DNA from: an uncultured Alphaproteobacteria bacterium
GTDB taxonomy: Bacteria; Pseudomonadota; Alphaproteobacteria; HIMB59
NCBI GenBank assembly: GCA_902613185.1
Contig: CACMGP010000002.1
Coordinates: 99,378 to 163,377, forward strand
Direction of reading: 5' to 3'
DNA: 64,000 bases
Shown here: piece after piece, positions 41,353-51,300 of the stretch
Layout: each line of letters opens with the position of its first letter
Numbering within the stretch: position 1 is the first letter of the stretch
Translations under genes and position numbers: made by a program
Notes under the pieces: generated by a model
Told to the model about the DNA's origin: nothing
Database searches by the model: none
Seen by the model: the letters and a program-made list of their open reading frames with translations, nothing else

Positions 41353-43302
41353 ATGTCTAAAAGTCCCGAATTGGGGGTATGTTATTACCCAGAGCATTGG
41401 TCTGAAAAAATGTGGATAACTGATGCTGAGAATATGCACAAAAATGGTATCACTTGGGTAAGAATTGCTGAATTTGCTTGGTCTCGTATCGAGCCAAGTT
41501 CTGGTGTTTTTGACTGGAATTGGCTGGATAAGATTGTGGATATATTGGGAAATAATGGTTTGAAGATTGTAATGTGCACTCCAACAGCCACTCCTCCTAA
41601 ATGGTTGGTTGACCAGATGCCGGACATGGTTGCCATAGATGAAAATGGTCAGGCTAGAAAATTTGGATCTCGAAGACACTATTCCTTTTCTCATATTGGT
41701 TATCAGAAAGAAAGTCAGCGCATAACTAAAGCTATAGCAGAGAGATACGGACAAAATAATTTTGTGAAAGCATGGCAAACGGATAATGAGTTTGGTTGCC
41801 ATGAAACTACATACTCTTGGTGCTTGTCTGCCTTGCGAGAGTTTAGAATTTGGCTTGAAAAAAAATATCAAAATATAGATGATTTAAATAAATCTTGGGG
41901 AAATGTTTTCTGGTCTATGGAGTATCGCTCCTTTGAGGAAATCGAACTTCCTAACTTAACAGTTACTGAGGCAAATCCTTCTCATAATTTTGATTTTCGA
42001 AAGTTTAGCTCTGATCAGGTAAAAAATTTTAATTATCAACAAGTGAAAATATTAAATGATTACTCTCCCGGAAGGCCCGTTAGCCATAACTTTATGGGTC
42101 ATTTTACAGAATTTGATCATCGTGAAATATGTGAAGATTTAAATATTGCTGCTTGGGACAGTTATCCTTTAGGTTTTCTTCAAAATATGCAAACAATCGC
42201 TAGAAAAGACAAAAAACTTCTTGAAGACTGTTACAATATTGGTGATCCTGATTTTCAATCTTACCATCATGACCTTTATCGAGGGATGGGTCGTCTTTGG
42301 ATAATGGAACAACAACCTGGTCCAGTTAATTGGGCAAGATACAATCCTATTCCTTTAGCTGGTGCTGTAAGGATGTGGACGTGGGAGGCATTTGCTCACG
42401 ACGCTGAGGTTGTAAGTTATTTTCGCTGGAGACAAGTGCCATTTGCACAAGAACAAATGCATGCAGGACTTATGTACCGTGATAATACACCAGCAATAGG
42501 TAGTCACGAGGCCATGCAGGTAAGTAATGAGATACAAATGCTCAATTTACCAGAAACACAAAAATCCGAAATTGCGTTATTGCATGATTATGAAGCTTGT
42601 TGGATAACTGAACTAGATGGACAAACAGAAGATTTCCACTACACGCGCATGATGATCGATTTTTATAAATCAGTCAGAGTTAATGGTGGCTCTTTGGATA
42701 TTGTTGGAAAAAAAGCTGATTTTACTGGTTATAAACTAATTATTGTTCCCTCTTTTGTAAATCTTGAAACTGACACTTTTAAAAAAATGGTTTCTTCTGG
42801 AGCAAAAATTTTAGCTGGTCCCAGGACAGGAATAAAAAATAGAAATTTTCAAATTCCGGAAAACTTAAGCTTAGAGGGACTTGGTTATAAAGTTAAAAGA
42901 GTAGATGCCCTTCCCTATGAACTTCCAGTTGAAGTAGAATGGAAAGGCCAAAAAGGAAACTTACACGTTTGGAGAGAACAAGGAGACAGCTCAGGTGTGT
43001 CTGAGGGGAAATCAGAGGATGGCTTTCCTGTTATCACTAGCGGAAACCAAGGAAGTTATTTGTGCGGATGGCCGGATGAGACATTGTTGACCTCAATAAT
43101 GAAAGAACAAATGACTGCAGCAGGTTTAAAACCAATCACACTTCCGGAATATTTAAGAGTAAGGCAAAGAGGTGATCTATTATTTTTTACTTATTATGGA
43201 AAAAAAAGTGTTTCTATACCTGACGCTTTTCAAGGCGAAATTCTCCTTGGATCTAAAAAAATGAAACAAGCAGATGTAACTATTATAAAAATTAATAAAT
43301 AA
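41353..43302 (+). CDS. GH42 beta-galactosidase
   Basis: A 649-residue GH42 enzyme. Beta-galactosidase signature residues are visible: acid/base glutamate in WQTDNEFGCHE and the nucleophile in WIMEQQPGPVNW. The opening GVCYYPEHWSEKMW and the DAENMHKNGITWVRIAEFAWSR segment are typical. It has no signal peptide, so it is cytosolic and probably hydrolyses imported beta-galactosides. It ends the cluster that started with aglE. Confidence 0.9.
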   Translation: MSKSPELGVCYYPEHWSEKMWITDAENMHKNGITWVRIAEFAWSRIEPSSGVFDWNWLDKIVDILGNNGLKIVMCTPTATPPKWLVDQMPDMVAIDENGQARKFGSRRHYSFSHIGYQKESQRITKAIAERYGQNNFVKAWQTDNEFGCHETTYSWCLSALREFRIWLEKKYQNIDDLNKSWGNVFWSMEYRSFEEIELPNLTVTEANPSHNFDFRKFSSDQVKNFNYQQVKILNDYSPGRPVSHNFMGHFTEFDHREICEDLNIAAWDSYPLGFLQNMQTIARKDKKLLEDCYNIGDPDFQSYHHDLYRGMGRLWIMEQQPGPVNWARYNPIPLAGAVRMWTWEAFAHDAEVVSYFRWRQVPFAQEQMHAGLMYRDNTPAIGSHEAMQVSNEIQMLNLPETQKSEIALLHDYEACWITELDGQTEDFHYTRMMIDFYKSVRVNGGSLDIVGKKADFTGYKLIIVPSFVNLETDTFKKMVSSGAKILAGPRTGIKNRNFQIPENLSLEGLGYKVKRVDALPYELPVEVEWKGQKGNLHVWREQGDSSGVSEGKSEDGFPVITSGNQGSYLCGWPDETLLTSIMKEQMTAAGLKPITLPEYLRVRQRGDLLFFTYYGKKSVSIPDAFQGEILLGSKKMKQADVTIIKINK

Positions 43303-43305
43303 AAA

Positions 43306-44037
43306 TTATCTTATGCTTCTACCTCCATCTACAGGGATGGTCAATCCTGTCATGAAAGTTGAATCTTCACTTGCAAGAAAATAAATTACACTTGCCACTT
43401 CTGCTGGTTTTCCAATCCTTCCAATAGGATGATTTTCTTTCATCCTTTTTTCAAATTCCTTTTTTGTTAAATCCTTTTTAAAGGAGGCTAGCATTGGAGT
43501 ATCAATAGCACCTGGGGCAACAGCATTAACTCTAATATTGAAATTAGATAAGTCCAAAGCCAAAGATGCCGTAAAAGATATTATTGCACTTTTTGATGTT
43601 GCATAAGCCAACATATTTTTTGCTCCTCTTATGCTATTAATTGAAGCTAAATTTACTATGCAAGATTTCTTACTTTTTTTGAGCAATGGTAATGCATATT
43701 TGCATGCTAAAAAAGTGCCAGTCACATTGTTATTAAAGTGATAAGTCCATTCATTCATCGAGGTTGTTTCTAAATTTCCGCTTAGTCTCACACCAGCACT
43801 ATTAACTAAAACGTCAATTTTTCCGTACTTTTTTTTGATAGTGTTGGATAATCTTTTCCAATTAGAATTATTGGTTATATCTATTTGAAAGTATTCAATG
43901 TCTTTAATTTTGTAGTTAATTTTTTTGAGTGAAGTTCCGAGTACTATATAACCATTATTGGCAAATATTTTGGATGTACTTTTTCCAATACCAGATTCAG
44001 CCCCAGTTATCAGGACAATTTTTTTTTTGGAAATCAA
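43306..44037 (-). CDS. Short-chain dehydrogenase/reductase
   Basis: A 243-residue classical SDR. The NAD-binding motif is TGAESGIGKSTSKIF, the NNAG-type strand occurs as VNSAGVRLSG, and the catalytic tetrad Asn-Ser-Tyr-Lys includes VNLASINSIRG and YATSKSAIISF. The C-terminal FMTGLTIPVDGG is the usual end. Substrate undetermined; as the second gene behind an IolD-like gene it may act on an inositol or sugar-acid derivative. Its stop is three bases from the GH42 stop (convergent). Confidence 0.88.
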   Translation of the reverse strand: MISKKKIVLITGAESGIGKSTSKIFANNGYIVLGTSLKKINYKIKDIEYFQIDITNNSNWKRLSNTIKKKYGKIDVLVNSAGVRLSGNLETTSMNEWTYHFNNNVTGTFLACKYALPLLKKSKKSCIVNLASINSIRGAKNMLAYATSKSAIISFTASLALDLSNFNIRVNAVAPGAIDTPMLASFKKDLTKKEFEKRMKENHPIGRIGKPAEVASVIYFLASEDSTFMTGLTIPVDGGRSIR

Positions 44038-44039
44038 GA

Positions 44040-45884
44040 TTAAACGCCTTTACGTTGTTTACTCTTTCCCGTTTCAAAGTCATCTAACGCTTTTTTGTTT
44101 TCTTCAGTTATAGGATCTTGAAGTGTAGGGCTTTCCCAAAAAGCTGTCCCATCTAACCATTCATAGCCATGAGTTTTTATAGCTATGACATATGTTTTAT
44201 CAGACTCTTTGGCTCTTTTGAAAGCAGCCTCTAACTCTGAGGTTGAACTTACTGTCTCAGCATTCGCTCCCATACTTTTAGCATGGTTTTCGAAATCTAC
44301 GAATTTAAGATTGGTAGCTCTTGCAGCGCGAAGATTACAAATGTATTCCTTACCTCCTTTAGCTAATTGAAGACGATTGATAACCATATGTCCGCCATTA
44401 TCACAAATAATAATAATTAATTTTTGATCATAGAGAACCGAACTATATATATCACTATTATTAAGAAGATAAGAACCATCTCCAACAAATACAACGACAT
44501 CTTGATCGGGTTTAGCCATTTTAATTCCCAGTGCTCCTGATATTTCATATCCCATACAGCTAAAACCCCACTCAGTCTCAAAGGTGTTAAGTTCCTTTGG
44601 CTTCCAAACTTGAACGACCTCTCCTACAAGGCCTCCGGCTGCTGTTACCACGATATCACTTGGATCTGAATTTCTATAAATTGCACCAACTGCATGAGCG
44701 TAAGATGGCTCTTCTTGATTTGTAGGGCCACTTTGTTTTGCAACATATGCTTCCCATTCGTCTCTCTCTTTAATTGCTCTTTGATACCAAGTATCAGGGG
44801 CCCTCCAATCACCGAGGGCTTCAGATATTTGTAGCAATCCCACTTTTGCATCGCTAATAACAGGAGTGGCTAAATGCTTGGTAGTATCATAACGGGCTGT
44901 ATTAACTGAAATTAGTTTAAAGTTAGGATTTTCGAAATTTGCCCATGAACCTGTCGTAAAATCTGCGAGTTTTGTACCCACAGCTAAAGCTAAATCAGTG
45001 TCTTTAGATAAATTGTTTGAGGAACCCTCTCCTAAAGCCCCAACAGCACTAATGTAGTAAGGATCATCTTTGGTCATACATCCAATTCCCATTACAGTTG
45101 AAGTGACAGGGATATTATGTTTTTTTGCAAAATTAGAGAGAGTTTGTTCTGCCTCAGAATATAGAACGCCACCCCCTGATATTATTATAGGTTGTTTTGA
45201 ATTTTTTAATTTATCAGCTGCTTCTTGAATTTGGTTTGGGTCAGGGTGAACTCTTCTAATATGATGGATTTTTTCTTCAAAAAAAATTTCAGGATAATCA
45301 AATGACTCTCCTTGAACATCTTGAGACATAGCAATTGTTGCAGGGCCACAATCTGATGGGTCAAGCATCACTTGAATTGCTTGAGGAAGAGATGCCAGAA
45401 TTTGCTCTGGTCTAGTAATCCTATCAAAATATTTGGACACAGACTTAAAGGTATCATTTGCAGTTTCAATAGGAGAGTTGAAATTTTCAACTTGTTGTAA
45501 TACAGGATCAGGAAATCGGCTTGCAAATGTATCTCCTGGAAGAAGTAATATTGGAAGACGATTACTCATAGCTACTGCTGCAGCTGTTACCATATTTGTA
45601 GCTCCAGGACCAACTGATGAGGTAGCAATAAAAATTTGCTTTCTTCTCATAGCTCTTGAATAGCCAATACCAGTCAATGCCATACTTTGTTCATGATGCC
45701 CTCTGTAACCTGGGAGATCAGATTGAAACTCTTCCATTGCTTGGCCTAGACAAGCCACATTACCATGACCATAAATTGCAAATGCTCCAGGAAATAATGG
45801 TAGTTTTTTACCATCAATAATAGTTTTTTGTGCAATCAAATATTTAAAAAGTGCATGTGCACAGGACAATTTGATGGTTTTCAT
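44040..45884 (-). CDS. iolD: ThDP-dependent enzyme, IolD-type trihydroxycyclohexanedione hydrolase
   Basis: A 614-residue ThDP enzyme whose length and N-terminus (FPGAFAIYGHGNVACLGQAMEE) match IolD, the 3D-(3,5/4)-trihydroxycyclohexane-1,2-dione hydrolase of myo-inositol breakdown. The ThDP-binding motif is FVGDGSYLLNNSDIYSS (G-D-G-x-x-x-N). Other marks are YRGHHEQSMALTGIGYSRA and VGPGATNMVTAA. Acetolactate synthase is the main alternative, but the length and the H-x-N-V segment fit IolD better. Other iol genes are missing from the window, and the adjacent SDR is a plausible partner. Confidence 0.75.
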   Translation of the reverse strand: MKTIKLSCAHALFKYLIAQKTIIDGKKLPLFPGAFAIYGHGNVACLGQAMEEFQSDLPGYRGHHEQSMALTGIGYSRAMRRKQIFIATSSVGPGATNMVTAAAVAMSNRLPILLLPGDTFASRFPDPVLQQVENFNSPIETANDTFKSVSKYFDRITRPEQILASLPQAIQVMLDPSDCGPATIAMSQDVQGESFDYPEIFFEEKIHHIRRVHPDPNQIQEAADKLKNSKQPIIISGGGVLYSEAEQTLSNFAKKHNIPVTSTVMGIGCMTKDDPYYISAVGALGEGSSNNLSKDTDLALAVGTKLADFTTGSWANFENPNFKLISVNTARYDTTKHLATPVISDAKVGLLQISEALGDWRAPDTWYQRAIKERDEWEAYVAKQSGPTNQEEPSYAHAVGAIYRNSDPSDIVVTAAGGLVGEVVQVWKPKELNTFETEWGFSCMGYEISGALGIKMAKPDQDVVVFVGDGSYLLNNSDIYSSVLYDQKLIIIICDNGGHMVINRLQLAKGGKEYICNLRAARATNLKFVDFENHAKSMGANAETVSSTSELEAAFKRAKESDKTYVIAIKTHGYEWLDGTAFWESPTLQDPITEENKKALDDFETGKSKQRKGV

Positions 45885-45996
45885 TATTCCTCCATAAATA
45901 AACCTACTATAGATCTTACATGATAGAAAAATAATTTGAATGAAAAACCTTTTAAAATTGAGACTTTTTTGACATAACTTTTAAACAGAGAATAAA

Positions 45997-46959
45997 ATGA
46001 AAATTGCAATATTAGGAACAGTTCATTCAAAAGGGTTAGAGTTTTTAAAAGAAAATGAGCTAGAAATAGTCGAGGTAACAAATTTTAACAATCAAAACCT
46101 ACAAGAGGAATTAAAGTTTGTAGATGCAATCCTTCTAAGAACATCAAGGCTAGATCAAGATATTTTAGAACATTGTAAAAATTTAAAAATTATTTCAAGA
46201 CATGGTGTTGGTTATGACAATGTTGATTTAGATTTTTTAAATAAGAATAAAATTGCCCTTTGTATTACATCAACATCCAATGCCGTAAGTGTTGCTGAAC
46301 ATGTAATGTCGTTTTTTTTGTATTTAACAAAAAATTTATCTCTCTCTGATAAATTAGTGAAAGGAGGGAATTTTACTCAAAGGTCTGAACTGCCAAACTT
46401 TTTTGAATTATATAAAAAAAAATTACTTATAGCTGGTTTTGGCAGAATAGGAAAAGAAGTTGCAAAGAGATGTCTTGGTTTTGATATGGAAGTATATGTT
46501 TATGATCCATTTTTAGATAGTGATTTAATAAAAAAAAGTGGCTGTATACCCATAGAAAAAAATGATGGTTTAGCACTTGCAGATTTTGTTAGCATACATT
46601 TGCCATTGAATGAAGACACAAAAAATTTTATATCACAAAAAGAATTAGATCGTATGAAAGAAAAAACAATTCTAGTAAATACATCTAGGGGTGGGATAGT
46701 AAATGAAAATGATTTACATCAAGCCCTTAGCTCAAAAAAAATCTTAGGTGCAGGAATGGATGTTTTTGTCTCTGAACCTCCAGAGCCTAATCATCCTTTT
46801 TTTAAGTTAGATAATATTTTATTAACGCCACATAACGCTGCATTAACTTTGGAATGCAGAGAGAGAATGTCTCTAGAAGCCTCACAAAATATATTCTACT
46901 ATTTAAAAAATATGACTAAATTAAATATGGAAAATTTAGTTAATAAGAAATTTCTTTAA
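45997..46959 (+). CDS. D-isomer-specific 2-hydroxyacid dehydrogenase
   Basis: A 320-residue NAD-dependent 2-hydroxyacid dehydrogenase (phosphoglycerate/glyoxylate-reductase-like). The nucleotide-binding motif is LIAGFGRIGKEVAKR, with NTSRGGIVNENDL (Arg), GMDVFVSEPPEPNHP (Glu) and LLTPHNAALT (catalytic His). Divergent from iolD, with 112 bases of shared upstream region. Substrate not determinable. Confidence 0.88.
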   Translation: MKIAILGTVHSKGLEFLKENELEIVEVTNFNNQNLQEELKFVDAILLRTSRLDQDILEHCKNLKIISRHGVGYDNVDLDFLNKNKIALCITSTSNAVSVAEHVMSFFLYLTKNLSLSDKLVKGGNFTQRSELPNFFELYKKKLLIAGFGRIGKEVAKRCLGFDMEVYVYDPFLDSDLIKKSGCIPIEKNDGLALADFVSIHLPLNEDTKNFISQKELDRMKEKTILVNTSRGGIVNENDLHQALSSKKILGAGMDVFVSEPPEPNHPFFKLDNILLTPHNAALTLECRERMSLEASQNIFYYLKNMTKLNMENLVNKKFL

Positions 46960-46961
46960 AA

Positions 46962-47834
46962 TCAAATATCAGTTAAAAGTTGAACACGGCCTTGAGTACC
47001 AGTTTCAATTTTATGAAGATTTCCACCTTCATTATCACTTGTCGGATCTGCCCTTAAAGATGTAATGTAGAGACTGTTTAGATTAGCACCACCAAAAGTT
47101 ACACATGTGGGCGTATTGGTCGGAAGACTAATTTTTTCTAAAATTTTTTCATCTTTTGTATCAATACAAATAATACATTTCCCTCTTACTCTTGCTGACC
47201 AATAATTATTATCAATATCTACAGTAGCTCCATCGGGTTCACCTACATTTTTAAAGATCATATTTGATTCTAATTCATAAAACTTATAGAAATTTTTAGT
47301 GTACTCGAATTTTCGTATTCGACCAGTTGGAGTATCAGCAAAATACATGATATTTTCGTTTTCTGAAAAGGCTATTCCATTAGAGACTGTGATGTTTGAC
47401 AAAAGTTTTGTTAAAGATAAATTTGGCGCAATTCTGTAGAGATTAGCAATAGGCTTTCTTTTTGCTTTATCCGGATCTTCATTATAAGTACCAAATACTA
47501 TGCCTCCATAGGGATCTACTTTTGCATCATTAATTCGAGTTTGATTATTTGTGATTTCAACTTCGCATATTTTTTCAAATGAAGAAAAATTTTTATCAGT
47601 GATAGCAATAAAGTTGGGAAATCCAATAATAAATCCCTCTTTTTTCCTTGGAAGAATAAACCCTGCCCTATCTGGTAAATTAAATACAAAGCTTTGATTG
47701 TTATCATCAAGCATCCATGCCTTCTTTGCTTCTATGTCTGTCCAAACTAAGCAATTATATCTTGGGTCCCAAAAACAACTTTCGCCAAGTAAATTTTTGC
47801 ATTTAAGAATTGTTGTAACTTTTACTTTATTCAT
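46962..47834 (-). CDS. SMP-30/gluconolactonase family lactonase
   Basis: A 290-residue six-bladed beta-propeller hydrolase of the SMP-30/gluconolactonase group. Family marks are LLGESCFWDPRYNCLVWTDIE (metal-binding Glu), RINDAKVDPYGGIVFGTYNED, VSNGIAFSENENIMYFADTPTGRI (metal-binding Asn and Asp) and EPDGATVDIDNNYWSARV. It opens sugar lactones such as galactonolactone. Six bases upstream of galK on the same strand, it belongs to a galactose-related unit. Confidence 0.85.
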   Translation of the reverse strand: MNKVKVTTILKCKNLLGESCFWDPRYNCLVWTDIEAKKAWMLDDNNQSFVFNLPDRAGFILPRKKEGFIIGFPNFIAITDKNFSSFEKICEVEITNNQTRINDAKVDPYGGIVFGTYNEDPDKAKRKPIANLYRIAPNLSLTKLLSNITVSNGIAFSENENIMYFADTPTGRIRKFEYTKNFYKFYELESNMIFKNVGEPDGATVDIDNNYWSARVRGKCIICIDTKDEKILEKISLPTNTPTCVTFGGANLNSLYITSLRADPTSDNEGGNLHKIETGTQGRVQLLTDI

Positions 47835-47839
47835 TTTAA

Positions 47840-48922
47840 CTAGGTGTAATATTTTTTTCCTATATTGGTAACTAAATATGATTTAGGACAATGTTCTAAT
47901 ATTTTTTTGATAATATCATCTCTTCGAGTATTTGACGACAAAACTACAGCACAACCTCCAAATCCAGCTCCCGTAAGTCTTGCGCCTAAAGCACCGTATG
48001 ACTGAGCAGTTTTAACAATATGATTTAATTCAGGACTAGATATTTCATAATCTTTGTCCATGGAAATATGGCTTTCGTTCATTAAATTTCCAAATGCTTG
48101 CGCATTATTATCTTTTAAAGATTGTACAGCCTTTAGCACTCGATCGTTTTCAGTAATGACATGTCTAGCTCTTCTTAAAATTTTAGGATCTTTAATAATA
48201 TCTAAATCAGAAATTTCTGCATGGCGTAATGACGGGATATTAAGAGATTTACTAGCTATTTCTGTCTCTCTTTTTCTTTCATTATACAACCCTTCTGAAA
48301 GTTTACGTGTACTTCCAGAATGAATAATTATGAAAGTATAGTCTTTAAAGGTAGGTACTATTTCTGTATTCAAATTTTCACAATCCAAGAATAATACTTG
48401 TCCAAATTTAGATTTTGATGATGACATTTGATCCATTATTCCACAAAAGGTTCCTATAAAATGATGTTCTATCAGCTGTCCTATTTTTGCTATTTTAGTT
48501 GATGATAGTTCATGTCCAACCATTTTGCACAAGGCCCTCAAAATTGCTATTTCAAGTGCGGCTGAAGAAGATAATCCAGACCCTGTTGGAATACTAGAGG
48601 CAACCGCAATATCTAAACCTTTAATTGGTTGCCATTCCTTTGCCATATAATATAAAGCTCCTCTGACAAAATCTATCCAAGTACCATCAGTATTAGAGTC
48701 AGATAATACAGTCTTTTCACCAAATTCTTCAGAAATTCCAACTATTTTAGAATCTAATCGAGGACTAAGACTTACTTCAATTTTCTGTTCAATTAATGTT
48801 GGAAGTACGAAACCTTTATTATAATCGGTGTGCTCACCAATTAAATTTACTCTTCCATGTGCCTCTGATGATGATACTGCAGAATAGTTGAAGTGCTGCT
48901 TAAATAAAGACTTACTATTCAT
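47840..48922 (-). CDS. galK: Galactokinase
   Basis: A GHMP kinase of about 360 residues. Signatures are GRVNLIGEHTDYNKGFVLP (residues near 25-43, GalK motif), SSIPTGSGLSSSAALEIA (ATP-binding GHMP motif 2) and GARLTGAGFGGCAVVL (motif 3). It phosphorylates galactose to galactose-1-phosphate for GalT, encoded just upstream. The frame begins at a GTG (48937); the ATG at 48922 overlaps the galT stop and is equally likely. Part of a galactose operon with galT and a GH4 alpha-galactosidase. Confidence 0.92.
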   Translation of the reverse strand: MNSKSLFKQHFNYSAVSSSEAHGRVNLIGEHTDYNKGFVLPTLIEQKIEVSLSPRLDSKIVGISEEFGEKTVLSDSNTDGTWIDFVRGALYYMAKEWQPIKGLDIAVASSIPTGSGLSSSAALEIAILRALCKMVGHELSSTKIAKIGQLIEHHFIGTFCGIMDQMSSSKSKFGQVLFLDCENLNTEIVPTFKDYTFIIIHSGSTRKLSEGLYNERKRETEIASKSLNIPSLRHAEISDLDIIKDPKILRRARHVITENDRVLKAVQSLKDNNAQAFGNLMNESHISMDKDYEISSPELNHIVKTAQSYGALGARLTGAGFGGCAVVLSSNTRRDDIIKKILEHCPKSYLVTNIGKKYYT

Positions 48923-49973
48923 CAGGAAGTTCTTCACCTCTCAAGATACGAGCTGAGCGTTCTGGAGGAAGATCTACTAAAAAAAAACCTGTAATTTGCT
49001 CAACACCTGATAAATATTTTAATTTTGTTTTTGATCTGCGTATAGGTTGAAAGCATACATGAAAATGGTGAGAATTCTCATAACCTTTAGGAGATAGTTG
49101 CCATGCAAGAGTATACGGCATAGGATCATCAAATACTTTGTCTAAACTTTTAGAGGCATCAAGCATAAGTTCAGCAAGATCTTTTTGCTCATTTTCTGAA
49201 AGTTCAAAAATATTAGATGTCCTTCGGTAAGGTACTATCCAAATCTCAAAGGGGTATCTAGCCCAACGAGGCACAAAGGATATAGCAGAAGAATTTTTTT
49301 TTAAAATTAATTCTTTTGGAATATTCGATAAATACTTTTTGAGAGGATTTGATTTTTGTACTATAGCTTGCCTTTTAATCAATTCTGGAATATGTCCAAA
49401 ACTATATATTTGTCCATGAGGATGATCTAAAGTTACCCCGATATCTTTTCCTTTATTTTCAAATGGTAAAATAAATTTAATTTTTGAATTATTATATAAT
49501 TCTTCAGAGCGGTTAGATAGTGCTTTAATAATTAGCTCAATTCTTTCGATAGGTAACTTAGAGAACTCATCATTATGTTTTGAACTATAAGAGATTACAT
49601 CACAAGTTCCTACTGCTTGATTAGTTTCTACTTCTAAATGAGGTATATCAGACTCGATTAATTTGAATGAGCTAAAACGATTTGTAAAGATGGCAACTTC
49701 ATATTGGTCAACAGGAATGTCACTCGGTGCTTCATCATTTATCATTGGACATAATGGACATTCAAGGGCCTTAGGTAAAAAGGTTCTGTTTTGTCTTGAT
49801 GTTGAGTATCCTACCCATTCAGAGCGAGTTGGGTGGTACCTAAGATGAGTTTTGTTATCAGAGATTGGGGGTAAGCCTTCAAAAACTCTGTATTTTATGG
49901 GGTTTTGACTAAATAAAATAAGTTCTTTTCCATTACCCCTGTAAATTCTTTTTATCGATAGATTAGCCATCAT
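48915..49973 (-). CDS. galT: Galactose-1-phosphate uridylyltransferase
   Basis: A 352-residue GalT. The zinc and active-site segments are visible: CPLCPMINDE, FENKGKDIGVTLDHPHGQIYSFGHIP (H-P-H-x-Q, the nucleophile histidine motif), and HHFHVCFQP at the end. It moves UMP between UDP-glucose and galactose-1-phosphate. Start ATG at 49973 overlaps the preceding GH4 stop as ATGA, so it is coupled to that gene. GalK follows and GalE is at 54447, completing the Leloir pathway apart from GalM. Confidence 0.92.
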   Translation of the reverse strand: MMANLSIKRIYRGNGKELILFSQNPIKYRVFEGLPPISDNKTHLRYHPTRSEWVGYSTSRQNRTFLPKALECPLCPMINDEAPSDIPVDQYEVAIFTNRFSSFKLIESDIPHLEVETNQAVGTCDVISYSSKHNDEFSKLPIERIELIIKALSNRSEELYNNSKIKFILPFENKGKDIGVTLDHPHGQIYSFGHIPELIKRQAIVQKSNPLKKYLSNIPKELILKKNSSAISFVPRWARYPFEIWIVPYRRTSNIFELSENEQKDLAELMLDASKSLDKVFDDPMPYTLAWQLSPKGYENSHHFHVCFQPIRRSKTKLKYLSGVEQITGFFLVDLPPERSARILRGEELPDE

Positions 49974-51298
49974 TTGAAAACAGGTAACATTGAACCATGA
50001 GCGTCAAGTAGCTCATCAACCATTTTCCAAATTTGATCTAAATTAAGTTCACCAGCGGTGTGTGGGTCTAGCATGGCAGCATGATAAATACTCTCTTTCT
50101 TAAGAGTTTTAAGAGCCTCAACTGTTAATTGCTGAACATTAATATTGGTCTGAATTAGATTTGCTAAGTGCATAGGTAATGGTGGTACTGATTGTGGGGT
50201 AAGGTTATTTTTTTGAACAGTACAAGGAACTTCCACACAGCAATTGTTTGGTAAATTAGGTATGAAATTTTTATTAAGAACATTACCGTAAATAGTGTCT
50301 TGATTTCCAGTTACCATTGATAAAATTATTCGCGAAGCATACTCGACAGATTTATTATATTCTATTTGAGGTTTGCTAATTAACTCTTTTTCTTGCGTTT
50401 CCCATTCTTGAATTTGTTTTTTACAGCGACGAATATATTCATTAACTGGAATATCAAATTTTGAGATTAATTCTTTTTGGTGATTTTTAATAAACCAAGG
50501 TGTATATTCTGCAAAATGTTCCGATGACTCTGTAACAAAATAACCAAGTCTTTTCAATACTTCATATCTAACGTAATTTGAACAACCATCCCAATTGGTG
50601 CCAAAATTCCCTTCCTCTCCTGCCTTAAAAATTTTAGGGTAAAGATCTTCCGTTAAACCATTATCTAATTTTTTTTCAAACTTTGTAAAAAATGACATAT
50701 GATTTATTCCAGAGCATTCATATTGAATTTTGCTTAAATCTTCATTTATGTCTCTCGCTAAATCAGCAGCTGTACCCTGTACAGAATGACAGAGTCCTAC
50801 ATATTGAAGCTCAGGAACAAAGTCTGAGAGAGCTAGACAATTGATTGCCATAGGATTTACATATTGAAGCATCCATGCTTTAGGGCATTGTTCTATTATA
50901 TCTTTGGCAATTTCAACTAAAACAGGAACTGTTCTCAACCCGCGCATAATGCCTCCAATACCTAGCGTGTCTGCAATTGTTTGTTGAAGTCCATATTTAG
51001 CTGGTATTTCAAAATCAATAACAGTTGAGGGTTCATAACCTCCAACCTGTATCATAACTATAACAAAATCAGCGCCTTTAAGAGCCTCTTTTCTATCTAA
51101 CGTAGTATTTATTGATGCCGGAGCTTTTAACGACTTACATATGTTATCAGCTACTATTTGTGATGTTTTTAGTCTTTTTGGGTCTATATCATGTAAGGCA
51201 ATATCAAACGAATTTAACTCCGGCTCAAGTAAAATATCTGCCAAAATACTTTTCATGAAGACAGTACTGCCCGCACCTATAAAAGTAATTTTAGCCAA
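49970..51298 (-). CDS. melA: GH4 alpha-galactosidase, CHSV-type (MelA-like)
   Basis: A 442-residue NAD/Mn-dependent GH4 enzyme. The NAD motif is ITFIGAGSTVFMKSI, the metal site is VGLCHSVQGTAAD with the CHSV motif typical of alpha-galactosidases, and YVNPMAINCL is the N-P-M element. It releases galactose from alpha-galactosides brought in by the ABC genes directly upstream (51301-54355). The galT gene follows in an overlapping frame, giving one operon from binding protein to galK. Confidence 0.88.
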   Translation of the reverse strand: MAKITFIGAGSTVFMKSILADILLEPELNSFDIALHDIDPKRLKTSQIVADNICKSLKAPASINTTLDRKEALKGADFVIVMIQVGGYEPSTVIDFEIPAKYGLQQTIADTLGIGGIMRGLRTVPVLVEIAKDIIEQCPKAWMLQYVNPMAINCLALSDFVPELQYVGLCHSVQGTAADLARDINEDLSKIQYECSGINHMSFFTKFEKKLDNGLTEDLYPKIFKAGEEGNFGTNWDGCSNYVRYEVLKRLGYFVTESSEHFAEYTPWFIKNHQKELISKFDIPVNEYIRRCKKQIQEWETQEKELISKPQIEYNKSVEYASRIILSMVTGNQDTIYGNVLNKNFIPNLPNNCCVEVPCTVQKNNLTPQSVPPLPMHLANLIQTNINVQQLTVEALKTLKKESIYHAAMLDPHTAGELNLDQIWKMVDELLDAHGSMLPVFK

Positions 51299-51300
51299 TT

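Noticed and set aside
41347-41871. 174-residue minus-strand frame over the GH42 gene
   Set aside because: It is the reverse shadow of a strongly supported GH42 gene with both catalytic motifs.
44040-45884. Acetolactate synthase large subunit
   Set aside because: Same superfamily, but the length and N-terminal segment fit IolD better and there is no small subunit gene.
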